From positions 742,501 through 806,500 of the forward strand of contig JABMCL010002100.1 in the NCBI GenBank assembly GCA_018857735.1: DNA of 64,000 nucleotides, read 5' to 3'. The position numbers were made by a program, and so were the translations under genes. Positions 49,001 through 57,289 of this stretch are shown here, piece by piece (within the stretch, counting starts at the first letter, position 1; each line of letters begins with the position of its first letter). The notes beneath the pieces were generated by a model. The model made no database searches and was not told the origin of the DNA. It worked only from the letters and a program-made list of their open reading frames with translations. The stretch is from Alviniconcha marisindica. Its lineage: Eukaryota > Mollusca > Gastropoda > Provannidae.

Positions 49001-50717
49001 TCCCCCAGTAAGTAAACATGGTGCTTAACATAAACCAGAAACCATAAGGCTTATTAGGGATGGGGAAAAGGAGGGCAAGTGGGTATGGAAATGGGGGAAG
49101 AGGGAGATTATATTTTATATACCTGTCGCTACACTGTCACCACCAGAATGACTCCTGCATTAAGATGGGCAGAGATGAGAGCCATTTTAATATTTCCTTA
49201 ATTGTGAGGGACAAAGTCACAAGACAGTGTCCACAGACCACAGCTTTTGAAGAGAAAGGAGAGCCAAAACAGATTCAAACCGAGGTCCCTCTGCTTACCA
49301 GCCTAACGCCTTACCACTAGGCCAAACTGGCTCACGACCTCCCCCAGTCTTGACCAGCTGTATAACACATGCAAATCCTGGTTCTGTCCTGCAGGTGTTG
49401 GTATGGTGTGTGAATGACGCCTGTGGGACACATCCCCCCAAACCAGTGTCGTCTATGGAGATGAAAGACTCCATCACTGCCATTGATGTTGCTCCCATGG
49501 CATTAGCTGATGGAAGGTGAGACCAGTTGTAACACTGCTTGTAGAAGAATGCTCTTTCATTTGTGAAGTAAACATTTGTTTAAAGTAGCATCTATTTTCA
49601 GGATTAGCAGTGTCACAGGACCTGTCAAGTTCAATCCATTTGAAAATGAAATAAATGCACGTTTTTACACTCTAGGTAGTGCTTACAGAGAAAAACCTGT
49701 TGTTATTTTGTGTGAGTTGGGGGGGGGGGGGGGGGGGGGGGGGCAGTTGTGCTCAGTATAACTGACACCCAATCCTGACAGTTAAAATTTTTGTAACTCA
49801 TGATTACCGTTACTTTTCTGCATTGTGACACAATGAAAATCACAGATGAGCTCAATTCTGTGGTCTCTTGGAATCAAGAGATTTTGGGCTGTGGGCACTG
49901 TAACACAATGCAAACCACAGATGAGCTCAATTCTGTGGTCTCTTGGAATCCAGAGGCTTTGGGCTGTGGGTGTGACGGTTGCAGTGTTTGTGTTGGCAGG
50001 TATTTGCTGGCCACAGGGCTTGATGGGGGAGACCTGGTTCTGCATACTTGGAGCGGCCTGCAGTCAGCAGGGGACAGTAACCACTGGACCCACTCTGTTC
50101 TAAACAAATGGTGAGTCACGGCAGTTCAGTTCAATATGTGACCCTATCGCCCGAAATCAGTCGCACTGATACCGAGTCAGAACTGTGAAAGGGGCCATTT
50201 ATGATGTGCCTGTCAAAAACGTTTATTTGGGGTTGTCATCAAAATTGAATGCTTCAGTGACTTTGCTGTTCAAAAACATTACTTTTGATAGCCAGATGTA
50301 TTGTTTCATGACATTACTGTTGCTACAAACTAACTGCTGTAATACTGTTGTACCTGCAGACAGTGAAGTGAGTCAAGTTCAGATTAACAAACTGGTTCTT
50401 GTTTCCCTTTGCAGCCACTGCCACCAACAGACAGTGAAGTTAATCAAGTTCAGATTAACAATGGTTCTCGTTTCCCTTTTCAGGTATTGCTACCAGCACT
50501 TGATAAAGCAAATGACGTTCAGATTGACGACCTAGTTCTCGTTTCCCTTTTCAGCCATTGCCACCAGCAGACGGTGAAGCGCGTCAAGTTCAGACCTGTG
50601 GTAGGACTGGCCGGCCAGCAGCAGGTGGATGGCTCAGCATCACAGTGGATACAGCTGGCATCTTGTGGTGCCGACCACTGCGTCAGAGTGCACAGCATAA
50701 ACCTAAGCACATTATAG
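34870..50717 (+). CDS. ELP2: Elongator complex protein 2 (ELP2), N-terminus missing
   Basis: Nineteen exons join with consistent phases into 792 codons and a TAG stop; vertebrate ELP2 has about 826, so roughly 45 N-terminal residues are unaccounted for. The product is a double WD40 propeller, a subunit of the Elongator complex with ELP1 and ELP3, which modifies wobble uridines of tRNAs in the cytoplasm. Diagnostic segments along the chain are [141 protein letters not shown] and SRIIWACAW. These match ELP2 closely, not WD proteins in general. No frame breaks are seen. At least five junctions or ends carry tandem arrays copied from the gene itself. Confidence 0.95.
34970..36526. other. ELP2 intron after first exon found
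   Basis: It holds a (GT)n tract at 35415-35475 and four 47-bp tandem units at about 35719-35917 (GGACTGGAGGGTGGGGGTGT). No exon is visible. Confidence 0.6.
35719..35917. repeat. 47-bp minisatellite, four copies
   Basis: GGACTGGAGGGTGGGGGTGT, TATATATTTAGACAGTCAGG and ACAAGAA make the unit. It is not next to an exon. Confidence 0.88.
36527..36597 (+). CDS. ELP2: ELP2 exon 2 of those found
   Basis: From CTTCAG to GTAAGA, 71 bp. It reads [19 protein letters not shown], the closing strands of WD repeat 1. Confidence 0.85.
36965..37110. repeat. Duplicated (GT)n segment
   Basis: GTACATATTTGTTATTTACT, TATTATTATATCTTCAGT and a following (GT)n occur twice, at about 36910-37020 and 37037-37112. Confidence 0.8.
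37211..37379 (+). CDS. ELP2: ELP2 exon 3
   Basis: From TGTAG to GTAAGG, 169 bp. It reads [20 protein letters not shown] and [19 protein letters not shown] repeat 2. Confidence 0.9.
37467..37527. repeat. Dispersed repeat R4, second copy
   Basis: ATTGGGCGGTTCAGTAAAGC through TTTACGCAAGAAGTCGC matches 31627-31700. Confidence 0.6.
38270..38603 (+). repeat. Minisatellite leading to ELP2 exon 4 acceptor
   Basis: Units of about 24 bp (CTGCTATATTGGCTCTTCCA) run to 38515 and become degenerate before TTTGGCTCTTTCAG, the true acceptor. The resemblance of GGCTCTTCC to GGCTCTTTC suggests descent from the acceptor region. Confidence 0.6.
38604..38684 (+). CDS. ELP2: ELP2 exon 4
   Basis: From TTTCAG to GTAATT, 81 bp. 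It reads [19 protein letters not shown], a segment specific to ELP2. Confidence 0.9.
38978..39042 (+). CDS. ELP2: ELP2 exon 5
   Basis: From TTACAG to GTGCGG, 65 bp. It reads [19 protein letters not shown]. Confidence 0.88.
39904..39970 (+). CDS. ELP2: ELP2 exon 6
   Basis: From TTGCAG to GTGAGT, 67 bp. It reads [19 protein letters not shown]. Confidence 0.9.
40472..40639 (+). CDS. ELP2: ELP2 exon 7
   Basis: From GCAG to GTAAAG, 168 bp. It reads [18 protein letters not shown] and, after a charged linker, [14 protein letters not shown]. It matches human LASCSQDCLIRIWKL and LKENTF. Confidence 0.9.
40985..42103 (+). repeat. Minisatellite leading to ELP2 exon 8 acceptor
   Basis: About 25-30 units of roughly 36 bp (TGTTGTTGGTTCACAGTGTG then TAATGGTGATGTGACTG). 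Nearly every unit carries a CACAG acceptor-like site. The last unit runs into GTGTTGTGGTGCAG, the true acceptor. Exon bases themselves are not obviously repeated. Confidence 0.85.
42104..42202 (+). CDS. ELP2: ELP2 exon 8
   Basis: From GTGCAG to GTACAG, 99 bp. It reads [20 protein letters not shown] then RWQLP. A GT-rich minisatellite runs right up to its acceptor. Confidence 0.9.
42628..42731 (+). CDS. ELP2: ELP2 exon 9
   Basis: From GTGCAG to GTAATG, 104 bp. It reads [20 protein letters not shown] then NGVWVEQ. Its end and donor seed the array at 42732-43405. Confidence 0.92.
42732..43405 (+). repeat. Donor-derived minisatellite at ELP2 exon 9
   Basis: About 16 units of roughly 40 bp. Each repeats ACAGAGAATGGGGTGTGGGT then AGAACAG/GTAATGTCCTG, which is the last 30 or so bases of exon 9 plus its donor. 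Some copies keep the exact CAG/GTAATG donor, others have GGGAATG. Confidence 0.92.
43760..43780. repeat. Poly(C) tract
   Basis: A run of about 18 C lies 45 bp before the ELP2 exon 10 acceptor. Confidence 0.8.
43826..43948 (+). CDS. ELP2: ELP2 exon 10
   Basis: From ACCAG to GTGAGA, 123 bp, both phases 0. It reads [20 protein letters not shown] and [14 protein letters not shown]. Confidence 0.93.
44034..44400 (+). repeat. Acceptor-derived minisatellite near ELP2 exon 11
   Basis: About 10 units of 33-36 bp read GGTTTTGCAGGAAACCCCAC then ATGTAATTTGTTA. They echo the acceptor and exon start CTTCAG/GAAACCTGCATGTG at 44634. About 230 bp of unrelated sequence separates array and exon. Confidence 0.75.
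44634..44789 (+). CDS. ELP2: ELP2 exon 11
   Basis: From CTTCAG to GTGAGT, 156 bp. It reads [20 protein letters not shown] and [17 protein letters not shown]. Its start seeds the upstream array at 44034-44400. Confidence 0.93.
44935..45578 (+). repeat. Acceptor-derived minisatellite at ELP2 exon 12
   Basis: About seven units of 55-90 bp repeat TTTGTGTATCAGGTTGTGTG, GTATGAGATAGCACGCCCCC and AGGTTCATGGCTATGACATG, matching the last intron bases and the first 55 or so bases of exon 12. Each unit contains an intact CAG acceptor. Confidence 0.93.
45579..45770 (+). CDS. ELP2: ELP2 exon 12
   Basis: From TTTCAG to GTGACT, 192 bp. It reads [39 protein letters not shown] and [12 protein letters not shown]. 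Its start seeds the upstream array at 44935-45578. Confidence 0.94.
46198..46360 (+). CDS. ELP2: ELP2 exon 13
   Basis: From TTTCAG to GTAGAT, 163 bp. It reads [20 protein letters not shown] then a variable acidic loop and [12 protein letters not shown]. Confidence 0.93.
47001..47131 (+). CDS. ELP2: ELP2 exon 14
   Basis: From CTGCAG to GTATCA, 131 bp. It reads [20 protein letters not shown] then [15 protein letters not shown]. Confidence 0.94.
47455..47570 (-). repeat. Repeat family R1, single copy
   Basis: AATTAGTGCTTGAAAGATGT through AAACTCCATCAAAGGTAC is the reverse complement of the R1 unit, in ELP2 intron 14. Confidence 0.65.
48021..48192 (+). CDS. ELP2: ELP2 exon 15
   Basis: From GCCAG to GTAAAG, 172 bp. 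It reads [34 protein letters not shown] and DRTWSLY. Confidence 0.94.
48592..48705 (+). repeat. Repeat family R1, single copy
   Basis: CCTCTGGTAAAGTTTGTGCG, CTACCGTAGGCGACTTAGG and ATCTTTTGAGCACTAGTAA match the R1 unit. Confidence 0.65.
48745..48866 (+). CDS. ELP2: ELP2 exon 16
   Basis: From TTGCAG to GTCCGC, 122 bp. It reads [20 protein letters not shown] then ASRDKK. The donor is less usual but phases fit. A repeat R1 copy ends about 40 bp before the acceptor. Confidence 0.9.
49019..49340 (-). mobile_element. tRNA-derived SINE, copy 3 (full-length)
   Basis: On the minus strand GTGAGCCAGTTTGGCCTAGT begins the head, GGTTTGAATCTG is a good B box, and the tail ends CCTTATGGTTTCTGGTTTAT then GTTAAGCACCATGTTTACTT. 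The length is about 320 bp. It lies in ELP2 intron 16, 55 bp before exon 17. Confidence 0.85.
49395..49516 (+). CDS. ELP2: ELP2 exon 17
   Basis: From CTGCAG to AG/GTGAGA, 122 bp. It reads [20 protein letters not shown] then [13 protein letters not shown]. Confidence 0.88.
49720..49743. repeat. Poly(G) tract
   Basis: About 23 G in a row in ELP2 intron 17. Confidence 0.85.
49815..49970. repeat. About 78-bp tandem duplication before ELP2 exon 18
   Basis: ACAGATGAGCTCAATTCTGT then GGTCTCTTGGAAT occurs at about 49842 and 49917. No exon bases are included. Confidence 0.8.
50000..50110 (+). CDS. ELP2: ELP2 exon 18
   Basis: From GGCAG to GTGAGT, 111 bp. It reads [17 protein letters not shown] and [10 protein letters not shown]. 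Confidence 0.9.
50350..50554 (+). repeat. Acceptor-derived array at ELP2 terminal exon
   Basis: Two extra copies of GTTCTTGTTTCCCTTTGCAG then CCACTGCCACCAACAGACAG precede the true TTTCCCTTTTCAG/CCATTGCCACCAGCAGACGG. Each copy keeps the pyrimidine tract and CAG. Confidence 0.88.
50555..50717 (+). CDS. ELP2: ELP2 terminal exon
   Basis: From TTTTCAG to the TAG stop, 163 bp. It reads [34 protein letters not shown] then STL and stop, like the human end FASCGEDHTVKIHRV. Its start and its stop region both seed tandem arrays. Confidence 0.93.
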
Positions 50718-51385
50718 CAACAGCTGGTCTCAAGAGGACAAGAGGACTTGAGCATGTTATAGCAAGAGCTGTGTTAAAGGAAAAATGACTTCCATGTGCT
50801 ATAGTAACAACTGATGTAAAGAAGAAAAAGGACTTAGCATATTAAAGCAAGAACTGGTGTTAAGAGGGAAAAGGACTTGGTGTGTGCAATATTAATAGCT
50901 GATGTCAAGCAGAAAAAGCACTTAGCATATTAAGGCAAGAGCTGATGTTAAGAGGAAAAAGGACTTATGTGTGCTATAGCCTATAGTAACAGCTGATGTC
51001 AAGACAGAAAAAGGACTTAGCATATTAAAGCAAGAGCTGATGTTAAGAGGAAAAAGGACTTACGTGTGCTATAGTAACAGTTGATGTCAAGAAAAAGGAT
51101 GTAGCATATAAAAAGCAAGAGCTGGTGTTAAGAGGAAAAAGGACTTCCATGTACAATAGCAACAGCTGATGTCAAGAAGGAAAAGGACTTGACATTGTTA
51201 CAGCAAGAGCTGATATTAAGAGAAAAAAAAGACTTATATGTGCTATAGCAGCAGCTGATGTCATGAAGGAAAAGGATTTGAGCATGAGCCAGTGGTAAGA
51301 GGACTTCCACATACAACAGTTGATGACAAGAAAGAAAAGGACTTGAGCACGTAATAGCAAGAGCTAGTGTTCAGAGTGTAGGTTC
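50690..51385 (+). repeat. Minisatellite starting at the ELP2 stop codon
   Basis: About 15 units of roughly 43 bp. The first is AGCACATTATAGCAACAGCT then GGTCTCAAGAGGA, which includes the last two codons and the TAG. Later units read AGCATATTAAAGCAAGAGCT then GATGTTAAGAGGAAAAAGG. The array forms the proximal 3' UTR. Confidence 0.88.
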
Positions 51386-52069
51386 GTTTCTGTGGTTATC
51401 CTTTGTCAACCATCTCAATATAGATTAGAGTGAAATAATGCGCTGTAGCTGTAGGTGTGTCACAGTTTGCAACTTTCATTCAAACGAGAACGAATGCTAT
51501 TTCAAAACAGGTACATTTATTTGCAGCTGTATACAGATTATTGTAAATATAAACAAGATTCGCTGATCTGTCTTACATAATCATGACAAAAATTAATGTG
51601 CCTCTTAACAACCATTTTCCAGACTGGAAAAAATCTGTACAGTAATCTGGGGAAGAAAAAAAACCATGTACAGTAAATGTGTTATTTTTGTGTTTTTCCT
51701 TCCGCTCATTTGCATCAAAAGTACAGTGTCATATTTTCCAGCATTTGGATGCCAGAACCTCACTCAGTTTAACAGATTTCCATCTTCCAGCATGCCCAGA
51801 TGCACCCAGGCAAACCCTCCAGCCAACCAAGCTACAAGGGCTATTAAGTATTATTGGGGCTATACTGTAAACACATCACACTACTGGATTCCAAGTTACA
51901 TCATTAGAATTTTTTTAAAACTCCACACATCTGCAAAGAATCTTTTTTCTTTTAAAATCACCGAATTCTCAGCATTCCTCATCCAGTCTGTATCACCACC
52001 CTTGATTCAACAAATAAACATGGTTCTGCTCAGTGGCTGAACCAGTGACAGGGTTGTCATTCCCATGCA
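51386..52069. other. ELP2 3' flank
   Basis: AT-rich sequence containing AATAAA at about 52014. A polyadenylation site for ELP2 could lie here or within the array. No gene is seen. Confidence 0.4.
52064..52069. repeat. Target-site duplication, left
   Basis: CATGCA directly before the left terminal inverted repeat. Confidence 0.65.
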
Positions 52070-52377
52070 CAGAGCTGCCAACCACTACGTTTTGGCTGTA
52101 GTTTGCTACGCCCAAAGGCACTGCACTACGCTCATGATCATATCTCCAACAGAAAAACATTTTTTGTTTTTTTTGGATCCCATGTGTGCATGTGGGCATC
52201 AAATTCGCCAGCAACCAGTTGCGCATGTGCCTTTTTTGTCTGAGGTGTTGGTTGTGCCACAGCCAATTGGCGTTTGCATTTTAACCAGCTAACCAATCAT
52301 AGCGTTCAATTCCATTCCCGCTCTTATGCATCATTTCCGGGTGAGACGACTTCTGTTTTTAATCATTTCAAATCACC

Positions 52378-52632
52378 ATGCCGAAGCGAGAAGCTGAAAG
52401 CGAGCTCCTGGGTGATGAATCTAGTCCCAAAAAAACGGGAAGAGTACTATACAGAAAAGTTTCTGTGCGTTGTACGATCAACGCAGAGCGCCAAGCATGT
52501 GAAGTGCAGCACCTGCTTCTTGGGACTTTTCTGTCGCCCAGTGGAATGTATGACGTTGAACAATGCGTCCACTCAAAGCATCACATCAATAAAGGAAAAG
52601 CGATAGGAAGTACGCTGAAGATTTCCCGTTAA
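52378..52632 (+). CDS. Hypothetical ORF inside transposon
   Basis: An 84-codon frame starting MPKREAESELLGDESSPKK. It has a basic start and contains several Cys and His but no motif I recognise. It may be an accessory transposon ORF or a 5' part of the transposase transcript. Confidence 0.3.
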   Translation: MPKREAESELLGDESSPKKTGRVLYRKVSVRCTINAERQACEVQHLLLGTFLSPSGMYDVEQCVHSKHHINKGKAIGSTLKISR

Positions 52633-52794
52633 TTTTTAGGGGTTGTGAGACACTGTCTTCACAGCATTTGGACGTAATTCGAGTGGAGAAACTTTTCGCA
52701 AATTTCTTTGTAGTGCACAACATTGCTCTCTCTGCAGCCGATCGTGACATCTGTTCTGGCGCATGTTTCCGCAAAAGCAAATTGCGAATGAGGA

Positions 52795-52796
<2 letters not shown>

Positions 52797-52860
<64 letters not shown>
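52797..52860. repeat. (TA)n microsatellite
   Basis: TA repeats interrupted by ACATATACATA inside the transposon. Confidence 0.9.
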
Positions 52861-53183
52861 CAGGGATGTGAGACCTATGTGTAAATGCGTGTTTTGAGTT
52901 CACCTGGAAAAAAAATGAGAGAGAGAGTAAATAAAAAAGAATTAGCAAGTGAGCGTGATTTTGTTTGTGTGCACGCTGCATGACGAAACCCACAGTCACA
53001 AATTGAGTCTCAGTTCAGTCCCTTTGGTTAAAGGACTAACTTACAGTTGTAACTGTTGTTGTGACTGGCCAAACGTACGACTATCAACCAATGAGAGTAC
53101 GCGTACGGTTGCATTGCTGCATTCCTGTTGACCGCCTTTTTCCAGTTCACAGTCAGTCAGCGTTGACACGTGTTTGTTCAAAA

Positions 53184-56100
53184 ATGGCTACGAACATTGT
53201 GAATGGGACCAGCAAGTGTGATGTGCAAAAAATTGACCAAACTTGCCGCTACAAGTTCGACTGGGGATGGTTGGAAGAGATACCAGATAGTGTGGACGAT
53301 ACACAGCAAGTGTGGCTAGGTGATTTCTTTCAAAAAGTGGATGTGGCTGGCAAAGTTCTTTGTGAGTGGTGTGGTGACACCATCAACTATGCCAAACTGC
53401 GGCTGTGCAACAATTCTTGACCACGTCAAGACGAAGAAGCACTGTGACAGTGTGAGGATACGGAAGAGCAACTTTTGTTTATCCTCGGGATTTTTCAAGG
53501 GAGCTGCTCCTGCTTCAGCTCATGAGAACATTGACGATAAAATTTACAGGATCCATCCGTGCTTCAAAACATTTGTCGGCAAAGGCAATGAAGCTGTTGA
53601 CGTTGAAGTGCTCAAGCCAATGAAGCTGTTGACGTTGAAGTGCTCAAGCCAATCACTTCCTTGGATGTCAGATCAACAAATTTGCAGGTAAGCCCTTTTT
53701 ACGATTATAATCACCATCATCATGATCACCATCACCATTTTCGTAAACATCACCACTATTGGTATAAAATTATGATGAAAATAATAATGAAGTGGCTTAG
53801 GGTATTTAGACTTAATAGGGCAACCTCAGGGTATTGTAATTGCAAAATAAACATATTGCACACATAGTATGCGCACAATGAGCAAATGCATACAACAAAT
53901 ACATTACCATCATTAAACACAAAATAATACACACTAGATGTATCAGGCTACCATCAATCAGACGCACATGTGCACAATGCATGCACGCAACTGCATGGAA
54001 GTAGCATCCATGGTTGCATGAAGGCAGACTACTCTTTTCCTTCTTTTTGTTCTTGTTTGTAATATGACCTACTTCACATGTCAACATTTATTTTTTATTA
54101 ATGTGTTCCAGGTAATGGTGGTAGGCACTCTTGCTGAACATTTCTTACCTTTCACAATGGTTCCTGTAATGATCAAGCTCATGAAAGAAGCGGCAAGGGA
54201 CCCAAAAGCAGCACAGACATTATCAATGGATCGAACAACAGCGTCGTACAAATTGAAGCATGGGCTGGCTAAAACCTTGGCAGATGATACTCTGTCAGTG
54301 CTTCAAACAGCAAGATACTCTCTTAATGTTGATGAATCAACCAGCAACAACTTAAAAAAAGTTTTGGCCATCTTGGTGTCCTACTTTTCAGACAAAAGGG
54401 GAGAAGATGTTGATGAACATCTGGCCTCAGCTGAGATTGAGAAAACTACATCGCAAGATGTTTACCAGGCAGTAATGGATGTACTTGATGCAAATATGCT
54501 GCCAGCCAAAAACATGGTATCGTGTCTCATGGACTCATGCAACGTCATGCGAGGGTCAAAGAATGGTGTTGAGCAGAAACTTCGTGCTTCGGCACCTCAG
54601 CTACTGGATGTGGATGGCGACTCTTGTCATCACATCCACAATGCAACTAAAAGATTCTGCTCAGTCTTTAACTACCATTGTGAGGGACTCTTCAGAGATC
54701 TTCACAGTGACTTTAAGTGGTGCCCAGACCTTCGAAACAGTCTACATGAGATCTGTGAACTACTGCACATCAAGTTCACAATGCCTGAACAATTCATTGC
54801 ACACAGGTGGCTGTCTGCATATGACCTGTCAGTGAGCACAACGCGATTGCTGGAGGCATACTGTGTTCTACGTTTCCTTTCTTTCAGAGAAAGACCAGTG
54901 GCTATACAAGGTGATCCAGAACAAGATTCTAGACAACCACAGCATCAGCCAAGAAGCTCAACGGCAATTAAAGGTAAATTGAAATATATATTTTTAATTC
55001 ATTACATTGTATTATAAAGGTGAGTGAGAATGAATGTGTGTGTGTATACATTGTATTATAAAGATGAGAGTGTGTGTGTGTGTGTGTGTGTGCACATTGT
55101 ATTATAAAGGAGTGTGAGTGTATACATTGTATTATAAAGGTGTGTGTGTGTGTGTGTGTGTACATTGTATTGTAAAGGTGAGTGAGAGTGAATGTGTGTG
55201 TGTGTCAGTGTATGTGTGTAGCATTTTCTATTTTTAAGTCATCTGATTGTGAACAGTAAAGATGTTTTCTTTTCAGCATCAGTGATTGATATGATTTTCT
55301 TTTCCAGATGTACAATTTAAGTTCTTGTTTTACCTAGGTGGTGCAAGCTGACCTGTCGAAGAAAGAGCCTTACAGAAGAGGAGCGGGAGAGGAAGAAGCG
55401 GATCATCCAAAAGATGATTATTCAGAGTGATTACACGGGGTACATTCTGAACTTGTACACGTCCGTTCTGGCCTTGCTGAAGCAGTATGTCTGTCCGTTT
55501 GAACTAAAGGAGCCAATGATACACAAACTACGTGATGAACAGATGCAGCTTTTCAAGAACTTCCTAGCTTTGTTCATCCAGCCAGAAAAGCTCTCATCAG
55601 CCAGTGCCAGAGATCTTGCCACACTGAATCTTGACGCAAATCTACTGAAAGAGTTTGTGATGTTTCTTGGTTCAATGCTCCCTACAAAGGACAAGACATC
55701 AAAGGCAGAGTTCCTGAAACTAGCTCCCAGGGTTTACATCACCTGTGGAAAACATCTCCAGGCCAAACTACCACTCAACAATGAACTCCTCAAAGTCATG
55801 TCAGCAACAGACCCACTTGCTCATGGACACTCAGTCTTTTTGGCAAGATTGAAGAGGCTACCAAAAGCTGTTGGTGCATCTCTCACTACAGAAGACCAGC
55901 ACAGTTATGAGAAGGAGACCTCAAACTACCGGGTGGACAACAAATTGCCCACAACAACTGATAGCAATGGGAAGGTGGTGCGACTTGACCATTACTGGTC
56001 GGAGGTGAAAAAAATGGGCAGCTACCCAGGAATGTGTGCTGCAATCTTACCCCTAATCTCCATCTTTCACAGCCCTCAAGTTGAGGGGAGCATCAGTGCC

Positions 56101-56340
56101 ATGGGAAATATTGCTGACGTCAAGTCCTTTCAGACAGACATTGAAACTTACTCCGCCATTCAAACAGTAAAATATGGACTTAGAGCCAGGAAGGCGACAG
56201 CTGTCAGCTTCCTGAGGAAAGAGGATATACTCCATGACAGGATAAACCCGTCACTAGTGAGGAATATGTCTGGTGCCACGACAGCGAGATGTGGTCGAAG
56301 ACCGAATGGAAGAGGTGGCAGCAAAGAGGCAGCGACTTGA
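53184..56340 (+). pseudogene. hAT-like transposase, broken
   Basis: From ATG at 53184 a BED-like zinc finger is readable as VLCEWCGDTINYA and ATILDHVKTKKH, split by a one-base shift near 53393. A 32-bp tandem duplication (53590-53653) shifts the frame again. An intron follows (GTAAGC at about 53692 to TTCCAG at 54112). The core exon 54113-54973 reads YSLNVDESTSNNLKKVLAIL, MDSCNVMRGSKNGVEQKL and FIAHRWLSAYDLSV. A further shift lies near 54880. The last exon starts at 55338, shifts near 55370, and reads to 56340 with YPGMCAAILPLISIFHS and VEGSISAMGNIAD, a hAT-type C-terminal dimerisation region. At least four lesions mean it is inactive as it stands. Confidence 0.8.
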
Positions 56341-56936
56341 CATTCCAGAGAAACTGCCCCTGAACAAAGAGGCATACAATGCATCTTTGAGAGAGAAGCA
56401 GAGTTCAGCTATGAAAGACTTTTTTTTGCAAATTTAAAAGAACTTGATAAATGGGTGCTTTTGATAGCAAATGTTGCTTTTCTGTCATCTGTGGACTTTG
56501 TATTATACTTGTAAATATTTAATGGTATACAGTACCCATAGCTGATTGTTATGGAACAATTTTCATGAGGCATGGCCAGAAAGTAAAGTCAAGTATCGTT
56601 CAAGTATCGTTCGTCACTGGTATGTATTAGAATATGTATATTTGTTTCTTATTTAAGTACTTGGAAATGTGACCTGTACGCAGATCAGCCGGGAAGGAAA
56701 TGCCCCAAAAGGGAGTTTTATATTCAGAATGTTAAAAAAACGGCTTCAGGGGGTTGCAACCCCTGACCCCCACATTATGGGAGGGGGGCAAGCTTCCCTC
56801 CCAAGCCCACCCCCCAGTAAGCTTTTCAGTTCTCTTCCCTCTCACATCCCTGATATACGCTACGCTCAAAATCTAATTACTACGCTTAAAATCTGATTTT
56901 GCTACACTAAAGTCTAGTGAAGGGTTGGCAGCTCTG

Positions 56937-56942
56937 CATGCA
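56937..56942. repeat. Target-site duplication, right
   Basis: CATGCA directly after the right terminal inverted repeat, 8 bp from the BARD1 stop codon. Confidence 0.65.
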
Positions 56943-56950
56943 GTGTCACT

Positions 56951-57289
56951 TCACACTTGCAGATTCAATGGCTCGACCAATGAGAATGTAGCAATGCACT
57001 CAATGACCCAGGAAGCGGGCACAGTGCGCATTCTCTGGGCCTCCACGTTTGACACTTTGGTCTCCCCGTCATGAACGATGAAAACCCCGCAGTCAACAAG
57101 GCTGCTTCCTGGCTGAACATGGTATGGCACCGTGACATCATACTCATCCAAGTTGGACAGGTGCGGCTCACGAGTCAGGAGGTGAGCTCCACCCAGGCGT
57201 AGTAATTCAGCCAGTTCCTGTTTGCTGGGGGGCAGGCGTGTGAAGGAGCCATGCAGGTACATCTGACAGCCATCAAACAGAGCAGGGAG
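56951..57289 (-). CDS. BARD1: BARD1 terminal exon h, second BRCT
   Basis: From CCCCAG to TGA, 339 bp. It reads LPALFDGCQMYLHGSFTRLP, LLRLGGAHLLTREPHL, LVDCGVFIVHDGE and PASWVIECIATFSLVEPLNL. The Trp of ASWVIECI is the conserved BRCT Trp. Confidence 0.94.
   Translation of the reverse strand, partial: LPALFDGCQMYLHGSFTRLPPSKQELAELLRLGGAHLLTREPHLSNLDEYDVTVPYHVQPGSSLVDCGVFIVHDGETKVSNVEAQRMRTVPASWVIECIATFSLVEPLNLQV

Larger units (their letters stand above)
52070..56936 (+). mobile_element. hAT-like DNA transposon, about 4.9 kb, degenerate
   Basis: The left end CAGAGCTGCCAACC at 52070 is inverted at the right end (GGTTGGCAGCTCTG, ending 56936). CATGCA flanks both ends (52064-52069 and 56937-56942), a likely target duplication. 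Inside lie an unassigned ORF (52378-52632) and a broken transposase with a BED-like finger and hAT-type core. CTACGC motifs recur near both ends. The superfamily is inferred from the protein; a 6-bp duplication is shorter than the usual 8 bp of hAT. Confidence 0.82.
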
